Origin: Rhynchopus euleeides
Taxonomy: Eukaryota > Euglenozoa > Diplonemea > Diplonemida > Diplonemidae
Direction of reading: 5' to 3'
Assembly (NCBI GenBank): GCA_963210315.1
Contig: OY723283.1
Coordinates: 806,001 to 870,000, forward strand
DNA: 64,000 bases
The position numbers and the translations under genes were made by a program. The stretch's first letter is position 1. Every line of letters starts with the position of its first letter. The notes under the pieces are model-generated. The model did not search any database. It saw only the letters and a list, made by a program, of their open reading frames with translations, and was not told where the DNA came from. Shown here piece after piece: positions 1-10,337 of the stretch.

Positions 1-541
1 GAGACTGTGGTCCTGAAGAAGGATACCGCGTTCCCCTTCTCCAACACCAACACCCCTTTCTGTTGGTGCAAGGATCAAACCTGCCTCTTCGTTCGGTTGC
101 TTTTTGCTTTGGTGTGAAGCAGAATGCAAATACAGGGAGGCACATTGCTTCAATCCGTTCAACACGACCACGACGGCAGTAGAGGTCACACACGAGGCCA
201 TGGGGAACCACCTGCTGCTACAGAGGACAGCAGAAGGAGGCACCTCCCTAAATAAGCGATATCCCGACACCGACTATTTTGTGGGGCCCGGTGCCTTAGC
301 TGCATTGTGGGATAGAGGAGAGGCATGTGGTGTCTGTTGCATACTTGTAGGGGGGTGGGGTGGGGATACGAATGGCGGTGCATCTGAGGCAGGGAGGGGG
401 GTGGGGGGTGGGGGGGTCATCTCACCGACGAGGTATCTTCACAACTCAGCCAACTGTGTCATATCTTGGTTGTCCCGCAGGTTGGCTGCCTATCACTGTG
501 CTTTCTTAAATAATGTTTTGTTCGCTAGTGTACAGATGTGT
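1..541. other. window edge, noncoding 3' flank
   Basis: No convincing coding exon is visible on either strand. The stretch lies 3' of the MAP kinase stop codon and contains short G-rich runs near 395-415. It probably holds the MAPK 3' UTR and the intergenic spacer to the next gene outside the window. Confidence 0.5.
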
Positions 542-1979
542 TTACGTGCTGAACTGCGTGTCCTCCACATTTTGTTTGTCAAGAGTTCCTGTTGCGGCAC
601 GCCCTGCCTGCTCATCGTCAACAGAGTCGAGCTTGTCGGGCTGCTTGGAGTTGCGGGACGACGGGGCGGTAGAGGGGTGCTGCTTGTGAAATGCCACAGT
701 CTCGTCAAAGATTGAGGACTTCACATCTGCTGTGCACGTGAAGCTGCTGTCGTCGAAGTCGAACTGCTTCACGCCTGACACGTCTTCGTCTTCTTCGTCG
801 TGCAGGTCTTCGAGGTCTGTGAGGAACGAATGCATTTGAACACACGCACGCATCACACAACACGAGAGGGTTTAAAGCCTCGACATCACATGCACCCTGC
901 CACTCCACCTCCACCGGCACCTTGACGGTCACAACACAGCAGAATTGAACCAGGGTAAAACTGTCGACATACAGGGGTGATTCAGCGCCTCCGTCACGGT
1001 CACTCGCTTCTGCGGGTGGAAGATAAGCATCTTGTCCATAAGGTCGATGGCCTGTTGTGTGATGTGGTGTGGTGGCATGCAGAAGGATACCATCGGATAG
1101 CATCACACTCCCCGTCCTATATCCAACGCATACCTGTGGGTCCGCCTTCGGGAAGGTGGCCTTGAAGTCGAGGCGCTGTTTCTGCGACTTTTTTCTAATA
1201 TAGCGCTGCGCGGCATCCGATCCGACGGTGGACAGCTCCGACTCCGGCGGTGTGCCGATGATGTCGATGATTTTGTCGAGCTGGTTGACACGGTCCTTCC
1301 CGGGGAAGAGGGGTTTAGAACCATGCATTTCGCACAGGATGCAGCCCACACCCCAGACATCAACAGCACCGTTGTAGAGGATGCTCTCCATCACAAGCTC
1401 GGGGGCACGGTACCACCGCATCGTCACGTAGTCTGTGAGGAACTGGTCGTCCTCCTTGGGCTCGTCACGCGCGAGACCGAAGTCGCAGATCTTCAGGTCA
1501 CAGTTGATGTTGACCAAGATATTCGCAGGGGTGATATCACGGTGAATCACACCCGCCGCGTGGATGAACTTCAACGCACGCAGGATTTGGTAGAGGAAGT
1601 ACTGGACGTGCGCGTTCGTCATCTTCTGACCGCTCTTGAACACGGTCTTCAAATCTGTCTCCATCAGGTCCATGATGATGAAGAACTCCTTGAAGTCCTT
1701 TGTCTGAGGGGTCAGGATATTGCGCAGCCCCACAACGTTGTCGTTGTTGAAATGTGCCAGCAGCTTGATCTCACGCAGAATCCGTTTTGCCAGGTTCATG
1801 TCGGTGAAGATCTCCTTGCTGACTTTCTTGACGGCGCACTTCACCGGCTCTTCCCCCTGGGCCTTCTTGTCGGTTGCGCGCAGAACCATCCCATAGCTGC
1901 CAGCGCCTATCACCTTGTCCAGGGTGTACCGACCGGGATCCAATTGGTCCAGGTCCCGCTGCACCGTCACGACAGACAT
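542..1979 (-). CDS. MAP kinase (TDY-type), 3 exons
   Basis: Serine/threonine kinase of the MAPK/CMGC group, expected to phosphorylate Ser/Thr-Pro sites in a signalling cascade. Exons are 1979-1134, 1051-973 and 816-542, giving 399 aa; the junctions restore the kinase C-lobe (ALNHP joined to YLEDLHDEEDE). Visible motifs are the glycine loop GAGSYGMV, the VAIK-type lysine in CAVKK, the catalytic loop HRDITPAN, DFGLAR, the activation motif TDY and MRWYRAPE. Two points are unusual: the HRD loop carries Thr where MAPKs normally have Lys (HRDLKPxN), and the phosphorylation motif is TDY, not TEY. The acidic C-terminal tail of about 90 aa follows the kinase fold. The ATG at 1979 is chosen because no earlier in-frame ATG exists; a CCACAG acceptor lies 36 nt upstream. 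Both introns begin GTATG and end CAG. Confidence 0.9.
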
Positions 1980-3297
1980 CTTGACCACCCCCCTGAGCGG
2001 CTGTGTCCTGTGTACCTGTGGTATGTTGGATGCAATGCAGCGAGTCTATTTGGAGCAGCTCACGAAATAAACTCAGGTAAGCTCGCGCGAGAAGGCATCA
2101 TTGACGGTGCACCACCACCATATCACCACATCACCCCATCATCGGCTTCACTGGGCCTGGTGCTCCTTTTGACACAACCGATACAACAGTATTGCTAATA
2201 ATAACACAAGAGGACAGCACGAATGAAAATCTTTTGCAGCATCTCATCGACAACCAACTTTGAGAAAAATACGAGTCACACGAAGATCGAACGAAGATAG
2301 CGCAGTACATCGGCTCGATCTGCTCCAACGACATGTGAGGCTCGATGGTTTGGTGTCGGAGCAGTGGCGTGCACAACGTTGCCAGAAGGCGCTGTTACTC
2401 ACGGAGTGGAGGCGCAGCTGGGTGGATCTGCACCTCACAGCGACACTGACGTGTTCGCTTTGAAGAAAGAAGAGAACAAATCATCTATGGGACGACCCCC
2501 CCCCTTCCCCCCTCCCGAAGAAACAGAGAGCTCGTGGCAAATAAGTATTTGTTGCGCACCGGCTCCACCGAGGGGGCCTGGGTGTCCGGGGCAACGAGAG
2601 GAGTGAACCACAGGCGTTGTCGCCCACGAGGAGAGTGTCGGAACTCACACGAACTGGAAGTGGCCCTTCCGTTCACCTCAGTTGAATTATGACAGGGTAC
2701 CGCGGTAGCTGTGCACCCCGATACTTCCACCCCGATGGTTGGCGGATGACAGCACCACAACCATGCAATCGCATCGCCGCTGTTGAATCACCGTTTCCAT
2801 CACAGCTTCATTTTTGCTGTGATTTTGGCTTCGCACGAGCGGGTTGGAGTAGGCTACCCCACCTCCCGCTACTTCACGCACATATATACGGCACCGTGGT
2901 GCGGCAAACACAACTCTTAACGGCTGTTTCTCCCGATTGAGAACGCGGCAGGAATGGGTCCCACCAAATGTTCACTCAGGACAAGAGACACGCGCAGCGG
3001 TTTCAGATATCGCCCACATGCAATACCGATCGGGGGAGCGGCAACCATTCCCTGAAGGAAGTTGTTACACATTTACGTCCCATCATCGGGCCGGGGTGGG
3101 ATACGCACAGAAGACATCACATATAGAATGGGGGGCAGCCTTGGCAGGGTTATCTTGCCCCATTCGAAACATAATGGACACAGGCCCGATGAATGGATCC
3201 AGGAGTGGAGAGGGAATCAACGGAGCTTGTGGGCTTTCGCACGCAGAACAGCACAGAACGTCGGATATACGGTCCTCACCCCCCCCCCCTCCACCCG
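1980..3297. other. intergenic, no gene seen
   Basis: About 1.3 kb without a supportable coding exon on either strand. The ORFs present are short, lack family resemblance and mostly start at non-ATG codons. It should contain the 5' end of the MAPK transcript unit and the 3' flank of nothing recognisable. An AG acceptor-like site at about 2015 is the only feature I can name. Confidence 0.45.
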
Positions 3298-4707
3298 CTA
3301 GCTCTCAAGCAGGGTGCGCAGCAGGGGTTTCAGATACCACTCCGTCTTCTTCTTCGCACAACGGGGATCCTTCTTGTTGAAGTAATATGCTCTCCCATTC
3401 ACGCTGCTCTTCTGCACCCAGATACCCGCCGCGAGGACCCGGGCAAACTCCTCCTCCACTTCCTCGTCCGTCACGACCTTCGTCCCTGCACCTGCCTCGC
3501 CGGCATCCTCTGCCAGCCCTGCCCCAGCAGCTGTGGGCACAATCGGCTTCTGTTTCGCAGAATTCCGCAGCGTGCGCTCCAGATCCCACGTGGTAGTCTG
3601 CGTCCTGTTGTTGACATAAAACTCCTGCCCGGACTTATCCCGCTTGGCTGTCCACTCCCCTGTTGCGAGCAGCCGCTTCGCCTCCAACGCCCAATCCGTC
3701 TCCTGCCCCGCCTGACGCGCCGCCACCGCCACGGCGGGCTCCGCGGGCACTGCCTCCAGCCCCTCCCTGATAGCACCCCTCTCGCCCGCCTCCAGGCCCT
3801 CCACCTCGCCACGCCCCACACCCTCCGCATCCTCGAGGGGGCGCAGCGCCGCTGCCAACGCCGCCTCTGCCAGGCCACGCTGTATCGCGGCACGCCGCTC
3901 GACCTCCTCACGCAGACGCGCCAGCTCTGCCTCCAGCTCCTCACGCGGGGGGCCCTCCCCGACAAGCATGGGAGGGGGTGTGCTGCTGACCTCGCGCAGC
4001 TGTGCCTGGGAGCGCGCCTTGTGTGGCGACATGCGTGGCGTGCCCATGGCGGAGCTGGATGCCCGCGAATGCCCCCGCTGCGGCGCGACACGGCGCGGCG
4101 TCAGGGGGGAGACGGACCGCGCGCTGCGGATCGTCCCGTTGGGCGAGGCGGAGCGCAGGGGCAGCTGCGGCACCGGGACACGTGGGGAGCGGTGCACAGA
4201 GGCAGGGGCAGGCGAGCGCTGTGCAGGCGGTGAACGCACCCTGGGCTCCTCTTGCTTCTTCGACACCAGAGTGCACTGCGATGCGAAGAGCACCGGCTGC
4301 ATAAACGAGCCGGATTGCGACGACACGGGGGATGTGTGAACAGACTTTGCGGTTTGAACCCCTGAGAACTGCCGGGCGCACGCGCTGCTGTTCCAGCTGA
4401 AGCTGTAGTTCGGGAGCTGTTGCAGGGGCGACGCCGGCACAACAGCATCCGCCGCGCAGTCCTGTCGAGGGGGGAGATCTGCTGCGCTGTGGGCTACTGC
4501 GCTGCGGTGCAGCAGCATGTGGTAGCGGTTGCGCAGGTCATCCTCTTTCCGCCGGAATGCATCGCCTCCTGTTGGGGAGAAGCACGACACACGCCCGACA
4601 CGCTGCCCATGCCTCACGAGCAGGCGGCCATGAATGTCGAGAAGACGGGCCTGCACAGACTGGATGTCCTGCAGTGCAGTGTTCCCAACTCGAGATCGCT
4701 CCATCAT
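3298..4707 (-). CDS. WW-domain protein, proline/alanine-rich
   Basis: Single-exon 469-aa protein. The N-terminal 200 residues are low complexity, rich in Pro, Ser and Arg. A coiled-coil-prone Glu/Arg/Ala segment follows at roughly 245-300. A good WW domain sits near 340-370, with the first Trp in EWTAKRDKSG, the aromatic pair in EFYVNN and a closing Trp in TTTWDLE. A second WW-like unit near the C-terminus (IWVQKSSVNGRAYYFN) lacks the standard second Trp-Pro pair and is degenerate. WW domains bind proline-rich ligands, so a scaffolding role is likely, but the partner is unknown. The ATG at 4707 is immediately followed by a second ATG; a CTAG acceptor lies 16 nt upstream, which fits trans-splicing. 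The C-terminus ends in normal coding sequence, so no further exon is needed. Confidence 0.75.
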   Translation of the reverse strand: MMERSRVGNTALQDIQSVQARLLDIHGRLLVRHGQRVGRVSCFSPTGGDAFRRKEDDLRNRYHMLLHRSAVAHSAADLPPRQDCAADAVVPASPLQQLPNYSFSWNSSACARQFSGVQTAKSVHTSPVSSQSGSFMQPVLFASQCTLVSKKQEEPRVRSPPAQRSPAPASVHRSPRVPVPQLPLRSASPNGTIRSARSVSPLTPRRVAPQRGHSRASSSAMGTPRMSPHKARSQAQLREVSSTPPPMLVGEGPPREELEAELARLREEVERRAAIQRGLAEAALAAALRPLEDAEGVGRGEVEGLEAGERGAIREGLEAVPAEPAVAVAARQAGQETDWALEAKRLLATGEWTAKRDKSGQEFYVNNRTQTTTWDLERTLRNSAKQKPIVPTAAGAGLAEDAGEAGAGTKVVTDEEVEEEFARVLAAGIWVQKSSVNGRAYYFNKKDPRCAKKKTEWYLKPLLRTLLES

Positions 4708-5430
4708 GTGGCACCACCACCACCTAGCGAGGATGTGTGTTGAGGGGGTTGAAAGGTTGAATCAGATGAACAGAGGCGGAGATTACTCTGCCAACAAAGG
4801 ATTCGGCTAGCATGCGGGGAGGAAATGGGATGAGGGAGTGGGGCGGGATGGGGTCAACAGGCGTGCCTTCGTTACTTTGCTGCATTCTCCTCTGTCTGTG
4901 CGGAAATGTGTGTGTGAGTGTGTCTGCGTGCGTGTGGGATTTTCTTTAGGATTATGTTCTGGTGTGGCAATGCAACTTCCCCCCCCCCCCCATCCCTCTG
5001 TTGCCGTTCATCCCCACACGCCACCCCCCGCCCTTTTGGGTTCCTCTTTGGGAAATATAACAGCGGATGAAACCACGCTGGTTCAACTCGCGACAAAGGC
5101 TAATTTCATTTTTCCCGTTCCCCGTAAGGTTTGAAGCGACCCCCCTCTCTTTGGAGGGTCGGCAATACAGCTTTGCCCCCCACCCCTCCCCCCAAACCAC
5201 ACCCCCCCCCCCTCGCACATTCAACAGTTGTCTAAGTTCAGCAGCAGATGCCACGTTATTACACCACACACCTAAAGACCCTCATTTATGTTTCAATTCT
5301 TGACAACGTGCCGTGAGCGTGTCTCACATCTCTTTCACACGCGCGTTACCCTCCCTATATAACCCCCATGTGTCTCGTCGCGTTTCAAGCAATTCTTGGT
5401 TTGCGGATTTACATAGTTTTTTTGAACGAT
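4708..5430. other. intergenic, no gene seen
   Basis: No coding exon is supportable. The segment has C-runs near 4980 and 5205 and short T-rich stretches. Nothing resembles a known RNA gene. Confidence 0.4.
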
Positions 5431-5675
5431 TTGAACGATTTTTGGCCGTGCTCGTAGCATTCCCCGTTGAGGGGGTCGCTATTTCGTGTTCTCCTGGCCG
5501 CACGGAGGCATTGCCTTACGTCGCCTCTTCCTCTTTTCCTTTGGTGGTGTGTTGGTCTGGCACAGAGGGCGGGACCGTGCTGATATGCACAGTGACGACT
5601 CTCCCTTTTGTTTTGTGCCCGCCTCCACCGAGATTCGGCTGATGCCTCTCAGACTGGGGGCGGGCGGTCGCCGAC
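5431..5675 (+). repeat. 245-bp direct repeat, copy 1
   Basis: This unit is repeated in the same orientation at 7342-7586 with a constant offset of 1911 bp. I see a single mismatch (5468 t versus 7379 a). It begins with the motif ttgaacgattt, itself present twice in a short tandem, and ends at the shared ggtcgccgac. Near identity implies a recent duplication or that both copies are termini of one element. Confidence 0.85.
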
Positions 5676-7341
5676 CCTTTTCTGTACGAGGTTTTCCACA
5701 GGCTGCACACCTGCCCCGCGGCTGTGTGGCAGTCTTCGCGGAGTGCAATGCGAAGGTCTGGCCTGACGTGGTGTGACTATTTAGACTCCAGGTGTCTCCA
5801 CCCTTCCTGGTCTGGGGAGCCTCGGTACCCAAGCAGTTTTCGGTCATGCCCTGGACCACGGCCGTGCTAGACTCCTGGTGCAGGCACCCGTCATGGTCCG
5901 GGGACGGCCCCCCCAGGCAGTTTAACGTCTTACCCAGGACCTTGGTGCGAGGTGCCAGGAATTTTTTCTTACGATGACAGCATCAACACAACTCCTGGGC
6001 AAGAGATCAGGGTGAGGCACAGAGGCAATTGGCCCAACCAGACTGTCCTATCTCAAACTCGAACCCCCGCTAGGGGACGGATGGTGGTGTGTGAAAAAGC
6101 CAAAGGCGCAGAGCCACCTCCCTGATATCCTGCTGTGCAGCGTGCATTCGGACATAACAAGGCCACTGTGTGGGGGTGGGGGTGGAAGTGATTGTCGAGA
6201 GTGAAGGTAAGGCAGTTCTCCCAACACCCACCGTGTGTTGTGGGAGGGGCGGGGAGGGCGGGGGGTGTGGCAGGGCTAAACAGACACCAAACAACCAACC
6301 TAACATTGAACTATTTCTTTTCAACGGCTGGGGGGAGGGGGAGGAAACCCACTGAACCTAGCACAGCACCTTGTGAGAAGACAGGGCCCCCTGATCGCGC
6401 GCCACGCCACGTTGCATCGAAGCACGAGGAACACGGCGGTTCTGGGGAACTATCCAGACAGGAGGAGAAAGCCGGGGGTTCGCTAACAGTAATGCTGAGG
6501 AGCGCTGAGCACACAACAGTAAAACGTCCGGGATGCCGGGATACACACCCGATTCCCCGAGTCAAGGCACTCCCTTTCTGAACGGGCTGGTTCATCCAAT
6601 TGAAAGGGATGGAAGGAATGCCTCGCAAAAAAGACTTGGAGTTGCGCTCTTTGTTTGTACGAGCGGTGTCTGCTCGTGCATGTGTGCGGATACCGAACGC
6701 TGCCACAAGTCTTTTTAGTGCGAAAAGCTGTTCTCCAAAAAAACAGTTGGGGTGGTTGCACTGGCCCAATATCCTTTTCCGCCGCCGTCATACCCATCCA
6801 GCCATTCCGAGGAGGTTTCTGGCGCACAGCAGTGAAACAGTGCGGCATTTTCTTTCTGGGCTGCGGATCCCACTCCGACCCAACGAACAAACCCAGGACC
6901 AACACCCTGCGAGAAAGACGAGTCACAAGACGCCTTTAAGATGTGATGCGGTGTGTCGAAGAGATAGAACAATCTATGCCTGCATATAAGGGCCCCAGGA
7001 TTCATATTATGGGCCATCGGTGTCGGCTCCGCGATCCCCCCCTCCTCCACCAGCCCTTCCCTGTCGGAAGGGTGGGGTGCGGGGGGGTGAGAGACGGAGA
7101 GACGATGAGTCATGACCACCATTTGGGGTACCGATGGCGATGCATCGGGCAAGCAAGGCAACTATTTCACTGAACCGCCGTATTGGCATAAGACAGAAAG
7201 AGACAGGTGAGGGTGCCGGTGCAGTGGGGAGAGAGAGAGAGAGAGAGAGAGTGAGTGAGGGCACTTCTCGGTACGCAAGAAAGGTTATAGTCCCACTGGA
7301 GATCATACGGAGAGAAAGAAAGACAACTTTATTGAACGATT
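5676..7341. other. noncoding spacer between the two direct repeats
   Basis: No gene is recognisable. At about 5800-5965 two imperfect tandem blocks of roughly 80-90 bp share the pieces tggtc(t/c)ggggac and aagcagttt/aggcagttt and end in ccaggac-like words, suggesting an old local duplication. A short GA run lies at about 7229-7251. No gag/pol-like coding sequence, primer-binding site or polypurine tract is evident, so an LTR-element reading is not supported. Confidence 0.4.
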
Positions 7342-7586
7342 TTGAACGATTTTTGGCCGTGCTCGTAGCATTCCCCGTAGAGGGGGTCGCTATTTCGTGT
7401 TCTCCTGGCCGCACGGAGGCATTGCCTTACGTCGCCTCTTCCTCTTTTCCTTTGGTGGTGTGTTGGTCTGGCACAGAGGGCGGGACCGTGCTGATATGCA
7501 CAGTGACGACTCTCCCTTTTGTTTTGTGCCCGCCTCCACCGAGATTCGGCTGATGCCTCTCAGACTGGGGGCGGGCGGTCGCCGAC
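7342..7586 (+). repeat. 245-bp direct repeat, copy 2
   Basis: Second copy of the unit at 5431-5675, same orientation, one mismatch. It ends 34 bp before the left inverted repeat of the DNA transposon, so its edge and the transposon edge are close but not identical. Confidence 0.85.
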
Positions 7587-7620
7587 GCTGACGCGCCTGG
7601 CGGCCTGTGGTAAGTGACGT

Positions 7621-7895
7621 CACCACGGACTAGTCGCCCGGACGACTAGTCGGGATGACGGGTGAAATGACGACGGGTGAAACGACGGGTCCACCCGTCG
7701 AGTCGACGGGTGGCACCCGTCGGCACGACGGGTGAACCTGCTGAAACGACGGGTGTTCCAGCCATTTCCTGTTGATATGGGCCAATTTCCATTGAAAACT
7801 AGGGGAGTACCTTGCATGGCATCAGGTTATTTTTCACGCCGAGCCATCTTCCCTGCACAGACCCACCCCCCCATTACTTTCCATTTACAATTCCT
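7621..7895 (+). repeat. left terminal inverted repeat of the DNA transposon
   Basis: Matches the reverse complement of 10338-10634. The first 90 bp hold multiple acgggtg/cacccgt words around a gtcgac core, typical of subterminal binding-site arrays; the inner part is almost collinear with the right arm. Confidence 0.85.
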
Positions 7896-8069
7896 TTGGT
7901 TCCCATTGGTGAAGGGGCTGCCCACCGGTGGACCGGGGTGAGCCATCCAGGTGGGCAGGGGGCCTGGGGGTGGGGCCTCAAAACAACTCCCTCCCACGAC
8001 GTCACCCCGCTCTCGAGGACAAACAAATCACCTACGTACCTGAACTGCCAAACACCCCCCCCCCCTCAC

Positions 8070-8684
8070 TTACGGGTGCGCGGATCTCATGTGCTCGTCG
8101 CGCTTTACAGTGGTTTTAAAGAGCTCGAAACAAACACAGCAACGCTTTTGTGTCAGCACGCGCGAATGGTGACTGAGGTAGTGCTGGCTCAGTCCCTTCG
8201 ATTTTGTCCGTTTGCCGCACTCCTGGCATGTGACAGTGCAAGTCTGACACGGCGCGTTGTTTTGTGGCCGATGTGCAGCATCATAATGCGCAAACAGTGC
8301 TTCTCTCGTGTGGACAACTTTGGAGCACACAATGCAGATATGCTGCTGCACAGGCACTGTACCGGATGGCGTTGGTTCTGGCACTTCTGGCACATCCTCG
8401 CTGTTGCCCCAGGATTTGGACTTGCAGATGCATGCGAGCAGCGTTGCCTTTGGAGTGGTGTTTTCTGGGTCGCCCAGAAATTGTTGGCCCCATCGCCCCC
8501 TTTTTGTGACGTGAGATCCAAGGCCGAGGGACTCGAGTCTCCGCTGCAGTGCTGCCGTTGCTCCCTTCCAACAAGCGTTCCTCGCAGTGACACAGCAGCA
8601 AAGCTTTATCGCGCCGAACTTCAGGAGGGTCGGGGTGCTCGGTTGGTCCAGCAGGCCGCACCCCTTGCCTTTGGTCCTCTGCAT
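8070..8684 (-). CDS. transposon ORF C: triple C2H2 zinc-finger protein
   Basis: 204-aa ORF inside the inverted-repeat element, starting at an ATG (8684). The C-terminal half contains three classical C2H2 fingers: CIVCSKVVHTREALFAHYDAAH, CQECGKRTKSKGLSQHYLSH and CCVCFELFKTTVKRDEHMRSAH. Fingers of this spacing usually bind DNA, so it could recognise the subterminal repeats; that is inference. The N-terminal 90 residues have no recognisable fold. The start lies inside ORF B, with a 64-nt overlap in another frame, so C may be expressed by frameshift, splicing or its own message. The stop falls about 175 bp from the left inverted repeat. Confidence 0.6.
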   Translation of the reverse strand: MQRTKGKGCGLLDQPSTPTLLKFGAIKLCCCVTARNACWKGATAALQRRLESLGLGSHVTKRGRWGQQFLGDPENTTPKATLLACICKSKSWGNSEDVPEVPEPTPSGTVPVQQHICIVCSKVVHTREALFAHYDAAHRPQNNAPCQTCTVTCQECGKRTKSKGLSQHYLSHHSRVLTQKRCCVCFELFKTTVKRDEHMRSAHP

Positions 8685-8920
8685 TTCTCGCTCAGGTTTC
8701 CCTTTCGGTATTCAGCCTCTTCGCGCAGAGGGGTTTCCTTCTTCGCGACAGTTTTTCGCGAGAGCCCGAGTTGAGGGGGTTTCTCCCCGGCCTCCGCCAC
8801 CTTCTGACGCAACGCTTTCGACATCTCCCCACACTTGCGGCCAGACAGCTGAGCATCGAACCTGTGCTCACGCAGGCCTTCTCCCACCAGGGCCAGGCGG
8901 ATATCCTCCTCGACCGGCAT
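8621..8920 (-). CDS. transposon ORF B: small basic protein
   Basis: 99-aa ORF, Lys/Arg/Glu-rich, beginning MPVEEDIRLALVGEGL. A strong acceptor (CTTCCATTGCAG) lies 8 nt before the ATG at 8920, arguing that the reading frame is real and either trans-spliced or joined to an upstream exon. Its 3' end overlaps ORF C. I do not recognise the family. It could be the N-terminal part of the zinc-finger protein if a frameshift or an unseen splice joins the two frames. Confidence 0.45.
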   Translation of the reverse strand: MPVEEDIRLALVGEGLREHRFDAQLSGRKCGEMSKALRQKVAEAGEKPPQLGLSRKTVAKKETPLREEAEYRKGNLSEKCRGPKARGAACWTNRAPRPS

Positions 8921-9092
8921 GGTGCCTCCTGCAATGGAAGAGTGAGTGCAGCTTTGATAGTGGCTAGTTGATACCCAAATGTTGAAACCGTAGAGAAAAA
9001 GGCACAAGTGATCATTTACCAGGGTCAGAGGTCAGGGGCTTGGGGCTGTCAGTATTTCGCTGATGCATCATGTTTCTCTCCTCCTGGCTCGC

Positions 9093-10061
9093 TCAAAGGT
9101 CTGCACTGTGGAACACGGTCGGCGTGGAGTCGCCGATGGTGTCGGCGTTGGCATCCCCGCCATCACTGCCGTCTCCACCATCATCTTCGGTGCCCTCATC
9201 CCCACCATCTTCTTCATCATCATCATCGTCCCCCATCAGCAGCTTCCACTTGCTGCCATCACTTGCCGTCGTGTCCATTGCTGAACCTTGCTTGGTCAGC
9301 AACGGACACTTGACGGAAATGATGCCGTCCTCATCACGCGCCTCTGCCTTGACCTGCAGATTGAGCAGGCACTCTGGCGGGATGATGAGGACCGTGGAGT
9401 ACTCGCCCTTCGGAAGATCATTAGTCTTCCGCAGGCGTGTCCACGAGAGCGTCACCTGGTGGCCGTTCTGGGAACAGCTGAGGAGCTGCGCAAACCCCAC
9501 CTCCACTGCGAAGGCGTAGTACAGGTTGGCGCCCTCCTTCTTGCGAGCCCCCGAGAACTGGGGGTAGGCCACCTTGTTGGCCTTCGGTGGCCCGGTCTTC
9601 TGCTGGGTCTTCTGTGCCTGTTTCTTCTCCGCCTCGTACAGCTTCACCATAGCTGCAGCGGTACCGATAGGTGCCGCGGGGCAGGCGTCGGCCATCTCCT
9701 TGAGCCCTGTCGGGTGGTCCTTCCCGTTGCTCTTCCGGAGGCCCAACCCGACAAACTCGATGTCTGACCCGCTATTGACACGGGCAGCGTACATCGTGCG
9801 ACCATCCTTCAGCGCGGTCGACTTGCTGATCACCCCACCCCCCAGCTTCTCATACTTTTTGTACAGGGCAAGACTGATGATGGGATCAGTCGACTTGATG
9901 GTAGTATCCGTCAGCTTGCCGAGAAGCTGCTTCAGGGTCATGTGGCTCAACCCATCAGCATCACGCTCGACAACGTACGTGTTGATCCAAGCACGTACAA
10001 ACACCGTCATGTCCACAGCGCTGGCGAGGGCCTGCGCTGCAGTACGCTTTGCCGCTGGCAT
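9093..10061 (-). CDS. transposon ORF A: unrecognised 322-aa protein
   Basis: Largest ORF of the inverted-repeat element, with an ATG at 10061. Residues 1-55 are helical (FVRAWINTYV, TLKQLLGKL), the middle is mixed alpha/beta, and the last 55 residues are an Asp/Glu/Gly-rich acidic tail (GDDDDDEEDGGDEG). A Lys/Gln-rich patch lies near 170-190. No DDE triad, HUH motif or recombinase tetrad can be picked out by eye. The ORF is intact and coding-like in composition, so it may be the element's transposase of an unfamiliar class or an accessory DNA-binding protein. Confidence 0.6.
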   Translation of the reverse strand: MPAAKRTAAQALASAVDMTVFVRAWINTYVVERDADGLSHMTLKQLLGKLTDTTIKSTDPIISLALYKKYEKLGGGVISKSTALKDGRTMYAARVNSGSDIEFVGLGLRKSNGKDHPTGLKEMADACPAAPIGTAAAMVKLYEAEKKQAQKTQQKTGPPKANKVAYPQFSGARKKEGANLYYAFAVEVGFAQLLSCSQNGHQVTLSWTRLRKTNDLPKGEYSTVLIIPPECLLNLQVKAEARDEDGIISVKCPLLTKQGSAMDTTASDGSKWKLLMGDDDDDEEDGGDEGTEDDGGDGSDGGDANADTIGDSTPTVFHSADL

Positions 10062-10337
10062 TGATTGGTGTGGCTCGTCTGGGTGGCCTGGGTGGTGATG
10101 ATGGTATCTTGGGGTATCTTGGCCTGGGTGGTGATGAGGGTACGGTATCTTGGAGACTGCCTTGTGGGTTGTGCAAGGGTTGGGGGCTGGGGCGAAAATT
10201 TGCCTGGCAGAAAAGTGATCACCTTCATGAAGTAGGTTGCTCTGTCAAACTGACACAGTTTGTCAGAGTCAAGATCCCTCGAACAATGAAAATCCACGAG
10301 AACAGCCGTCGCACATGCACTTGAGGCCCCATCAAGT

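Noticed and set aside
1323..2198. 291-codon plus-strand ORF
   Set aside because: Antisense to MAPK exon 1; the minus strand carries clear kinase motifs.
5671..5700. Spliced-leader RNA (tttctgtac resembles the end of euglenozoan leaders)
   Set aside because: The flanking leader sequence and a GT donor are absent; nine bases can match by chance.
5313..7553. Two plus-strand ORFs sharing a 70-residue C-terminus
   Set aside because: Shared only because of the 245-bp direct repeat; no domain, no acceptor upstream and different N-termini.
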